Below, one piece after another: positions 14,726 through 16,121 of a DNA stretch of 16,121 bases. Both the position numbers and the translations under genes were made by a program. The notes under the pieces were generated by a model, which made no database searches, had not been told where the DNA came from, and worked only from the letters and a program-made list of their open reading frames with translations. Positions within the stretch are counted from its first letter, which is position 1; the number at the start of each line of letters is the position of its first letter. Origin of the DNA: JAAZAI01 sp050942875 (lineage in GTDB: Bacteria > Verrucomicrobiota > Kiritimatiellia > RFP12 > UBA3636); NCBI GenBank assembly GCA_050942875.1, contig JBMNOD010000082.1, positions 1-16,121 of the forward strand. Reading direction: 5' to 3'.

Positions 14726-15055
14726 ATGCCAAGAGGAAATGGAACCGGCCCCAGAGGACTGGGCGCCATGACCGGACGCGCAGCCGGATACTGCGCAGGA
14801 TTCAACACCACGCCGGGATTCGGCGGCGGCTTCGGCCGCGGCGGCGGATTCGGATGGAACAACTGGGGCGGATGCGGCGGTTTCGGCCGCGGACGCCGAA
14901 ACATGTTCCTCGCCACCGGCGCGCCCGGCTGGGCGCGCGGCGATGCCGCGCTGCCAGGCGCTGACGAGAAGCAAATCCTGGCCAATCAGGCCAAGGCCCT
15001 GCAAGCGCAGCTGGACGCCATCCAGAAACGCCAAAAGGAGATCGAAGCCGAGTAG
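14726..15055 (+). CDS. DUF5320 family protein
   Basis: This 109-residue protein opens with MPRGNGTGPRGLGAMTGR and GYCAGF, the signature of DUF5320, a family nearly always found beside NifX/ORP-type genes and MinD-like ferredoxin ATPases. A Gly/Phe/Arg-rich middle (about residues 30-55) follows. The last 30 residues (from DEKQILANQAKALQAQLDAI) are a likely coiled coil. The biochemical role is unknown. The Shine-Dalgarno GGAG (14714-14717) sits eight bases before ATG 14726. The location inside the ORP operon points to a structural or adaptor role in the complex (inference). Confidence 0.85.
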   Translation: MPRGNGTGPRGLGAMTGRAAGYCAGFNTTPGFGGGFGRGGGFGWNNWGGCGGFGRGRRNMFLATGAPGWARGDAALPGADEKQILANQAKALQAQLDAIQKRQKEIEAE

Positions 15056-15069
15056 CCCCGCAACCTGCG

Positions 15070-15171
15070 GCGACGCCCCGTCGCGTCGCCCGTTCCCTGA
15101 AACACCGGCCGCGAATGGGCGCCCATGGAAATCCATTCATGCCGATTCACATGAATCTGCCATTCGCGGCC
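15070..15171 (+). repeat. structured spacer with two hairpins inside the ORP operon
   Basis: GCGACG (15070-15075) pairs with CGTCGC (15079-15084). A perfect 12-bp stem follows: GGCCGCGAATGG (15107-15118) with CCATTCGCGGCC (15160-15171). Its 41-base loop contains further dyads: ATGGA-N2-TCCAT (15125-15136) and ATTCAT...ATGAAT (15135-15140/15151-15156). GAATGG at 15113 could also pair with CCATTC at 15133. No T run follows, so this may be an RNA processing or stabilising element, or a dispersed palindromic repeat, rather than a terminator. Confidence 0.6.
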
Positions 15172-15208
15172 CTTCTTCCACCAACCAACCCAGAAGGAGT
15201 TTGACAAA

Positions 15209-15571
15209 ATGAAAATTGCCTTTACCACGTCTGGCGCCGATCTTTCCGCGCCGCTCGACCCCCGCTTCGGCCGTGCGCAAAAATTCCTCGTCTACGACAC
15301 GGACGCCAGGACGTTCGACATCGTGGACAACGCCCAGAACCTCAACGCCGCCCAAGGCGCGGGGATCCAGGCGGCCCAGCGCATCATCGCCGCCGGCGCC
15401 CAGGCGCTCGTGAGCGGCCACTGCGGCCCGAAAGCCTTTCGCGTTCTCAACGCCGCCGGCGTCAAGGTGTACACCTCCGACGCCAAAACCGTCGACGAAG
15501 CGCTCAAGCTCCACCAGGACGGCAAGCTCGCCGAAAGCGCCGCCCCGAACGTCGGAGGACATTGGAGCTAG
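15209..15571 (+). CDS. NifX-type dinitrogenase iron-molybdenum cofactor biosynthesis family protein
   Basis: A plain single-domain NifX-type protein of 120 residues. The start MKIAFTTSGADLSAPLDPRF, then FGRAQKFLVYD, the GAGIQAAQRII helix and SGHCGPKAFRVLNAAGVKVY are standard family landmarks. These proteins bind metal-sulfur clusters or precursors; outside nitrogen fixers they accompany MinD-like ferredoxin ATPases. No nif genes are present here, so a nitrogenase role is unlikely. AAGGAG (15194-15199) gives strong initiation. The stop is four bases before the next ATG, so the two NifX-type genes are coupled. Confidence 0.88.
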   Translation: MKIAFTTSGADLSAPLDPRFGRAQKFLVYDTDARTFDIVDNAQNLNAAQGAGIQAAQRIIAAGAQALVSGHCGPKAFRVLNAAGVKVYTSDAKTVDEALKLHQDGKLAESAAPNVGGHWS

Positions 15572-15575
15572 CAGC

Positions 15576-15935
15576 ATGAACACCACCCACGCCACGCTCA
15601 AAATCGCCGTCCCGATCGCGGACGGCCTGCTCTGCATGCACTTCGGCCACTGCGGCCAAATCGCCATCCTCACGGTGGACACGTCCGCCAAGGCCGTCGT
15701 CTCGCGCGAAGACCTCGCCCCGCCGCCCCACGAACCCGGCGTCCTGCCGGCATGGCTCGGGAAGCTCGGCGTCAACGCCGTCTTCGCGGGCGGCATGGGC
15801 CAGCGCGCAATGGCGCTCTTCCAGCAGCAAGGCATCGACGTCCGCGTCGGCCTCCCCGCCGAAACGCCCGAGCAGCTTGTCGCCCGCTTCTTCGAAGGCA
15901 CCCTCGAGTCAGGCGAGAACGTCTGCGACCACTGA
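15576..15935 (+). CDS. NifX-type protein with HFGHC motif
   Basis: The third NifX-fold protein of the operon, 119 residues. It starts TLKIAVPIADGLLCMHFGHC; the HFGHC motif, absent from the 15209 gene (RFGRA there), offers two histidines and a cysteine as potential metal ligands. The rest follows the family (VNAVFAGGMGQRAMALFQQQ, then a C-terminal region ending VCDH). It is coupled to the preceding gene (4-base gap, GGAG at 15564-15567). It is the last recognisable gene of the operon in this window. Division of labour among the three NifX-type proteins (carrier, donor, acceptor) is a guess. Confidence 0.88.
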   Translation: MNTTHATLKIAVPIADGLLCMHFGHCGQIAILTVDTSAKAVVSREDLAPPPHEPGVLPAWLGKLGVNAVFAGGMGQRAMALFQQQGIDVRVGLPAETPEQLVARFFEGTLESGENVCDH

Positions 15936-15964
15936 CCCCGTCGCCCCCCTCGCCCCGCCCCTTC

Positions 15965-16030
15965 GTACCCGTACCCGTTCACGTACCCGTTCGCGTTCCC
16001 GTACACGTTCCCGTACACGTTCCCGTACAC
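15965..16030. repeat. hexamer array B, 11 units, inverted relative to array A
   Basis: Eleven uninterrupted 6-base units such as GTACCC, GTTCCC and GTACAC. Read on the minus strand they are GGGTAC, GGGAAC and GTGTAC, the same units as the array at 10649-10762. Confidence 0.85.
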
Positions 16031-16036
16031 GACCTC

Positions 16037-16121
16037 CTCCGTTCCCGTTTTTCGTGTACGGTTACGTGTACCGCTCCGCTGTGAACGTGAACGACGGAGT
16101 TTGCGAAGCACGGGAGGGGCA
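16037..16121 (-). repeat. diverged inverted relative of the 163-bp repeat
   Basis: After array B comes TTTTTCGTG, then ACGTGTACCGCT and GTGAACG. These match in order the reverse complement of the end of the 163-bp unit at about 10575-10632, including its TTTTTCGTG junction. The copy is much diverged and runs off the window. Confidence 0.5.

Overview
This window looks like chromosomal DNA from a GC-rich, probably anaerobic bacterium, most likely of the PVC group (Kiritimatiellota/Lentisphaerota/Verrucomicrobiota type). The evidence is a Bat (aerotolerance) type envelope gene pair, an orange-protein (ORP) operon of the kind confined to anaerobes, a PurF variant without the N-terminal cysteine, and intergenic DNA full of short-period repeats. 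The lineage is inference; no rRNA or tRNA gene is present.

Layout. A strong hairpin terminator (83-126) closes a gene to the left of the window. A + strand amidophosphoribosyltransferase (320-1792) follows. Convergent to it is a minus-strand series, in transcription order: a lower-GC type II restriction-modification pair (endonuclease 7105-7767, N6-adenine methyltransferase 5540-7105) with its own promoter and a dyad over the start site; a BatD-BatE fusion (2963-5494); and a BatD-like protein with a C-terminal SH3 domain (1830-2966). After a repeat-bearing spacer comes replicative helicase dnaB (8310-9743, +). Then about 1.1 kb of DNA without convincing genes carries a 163-bp tandem repeat, period-9 arrays and a 19-unit hexamer array. 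Two small minus-strand genes follow (a membrane-anchored cysteine-pair protein and a polytopic membrane protein, 10842-11841), with a good sigma-70-type promoter.

The right third is a + strand operon (12311-15935). It starts with a sigma-54 (-24/-12) promoter at 12191-12206. Its first gene is a 613-aa fusion of two MinD/Mrp-like ATPases, each with an inserted 2[4Fe-4S] ferredoxin module. It is followed by a NifX/ORP-type protein, a DUF5320 protein and two more NifX-type proteins. In Desulfovibrio the equivalent ATPases are two separate genes and the orp operons are sigma-54 dependent, so the fused ATPase and the recognisable -24/-12 element are the most interesting features here. The window ends in a second hexamer array, inverted relative to the first and adjoining a diverged copy of the 163-bp repeat. 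The two copies bracket the membrane genes and the ORP operon.
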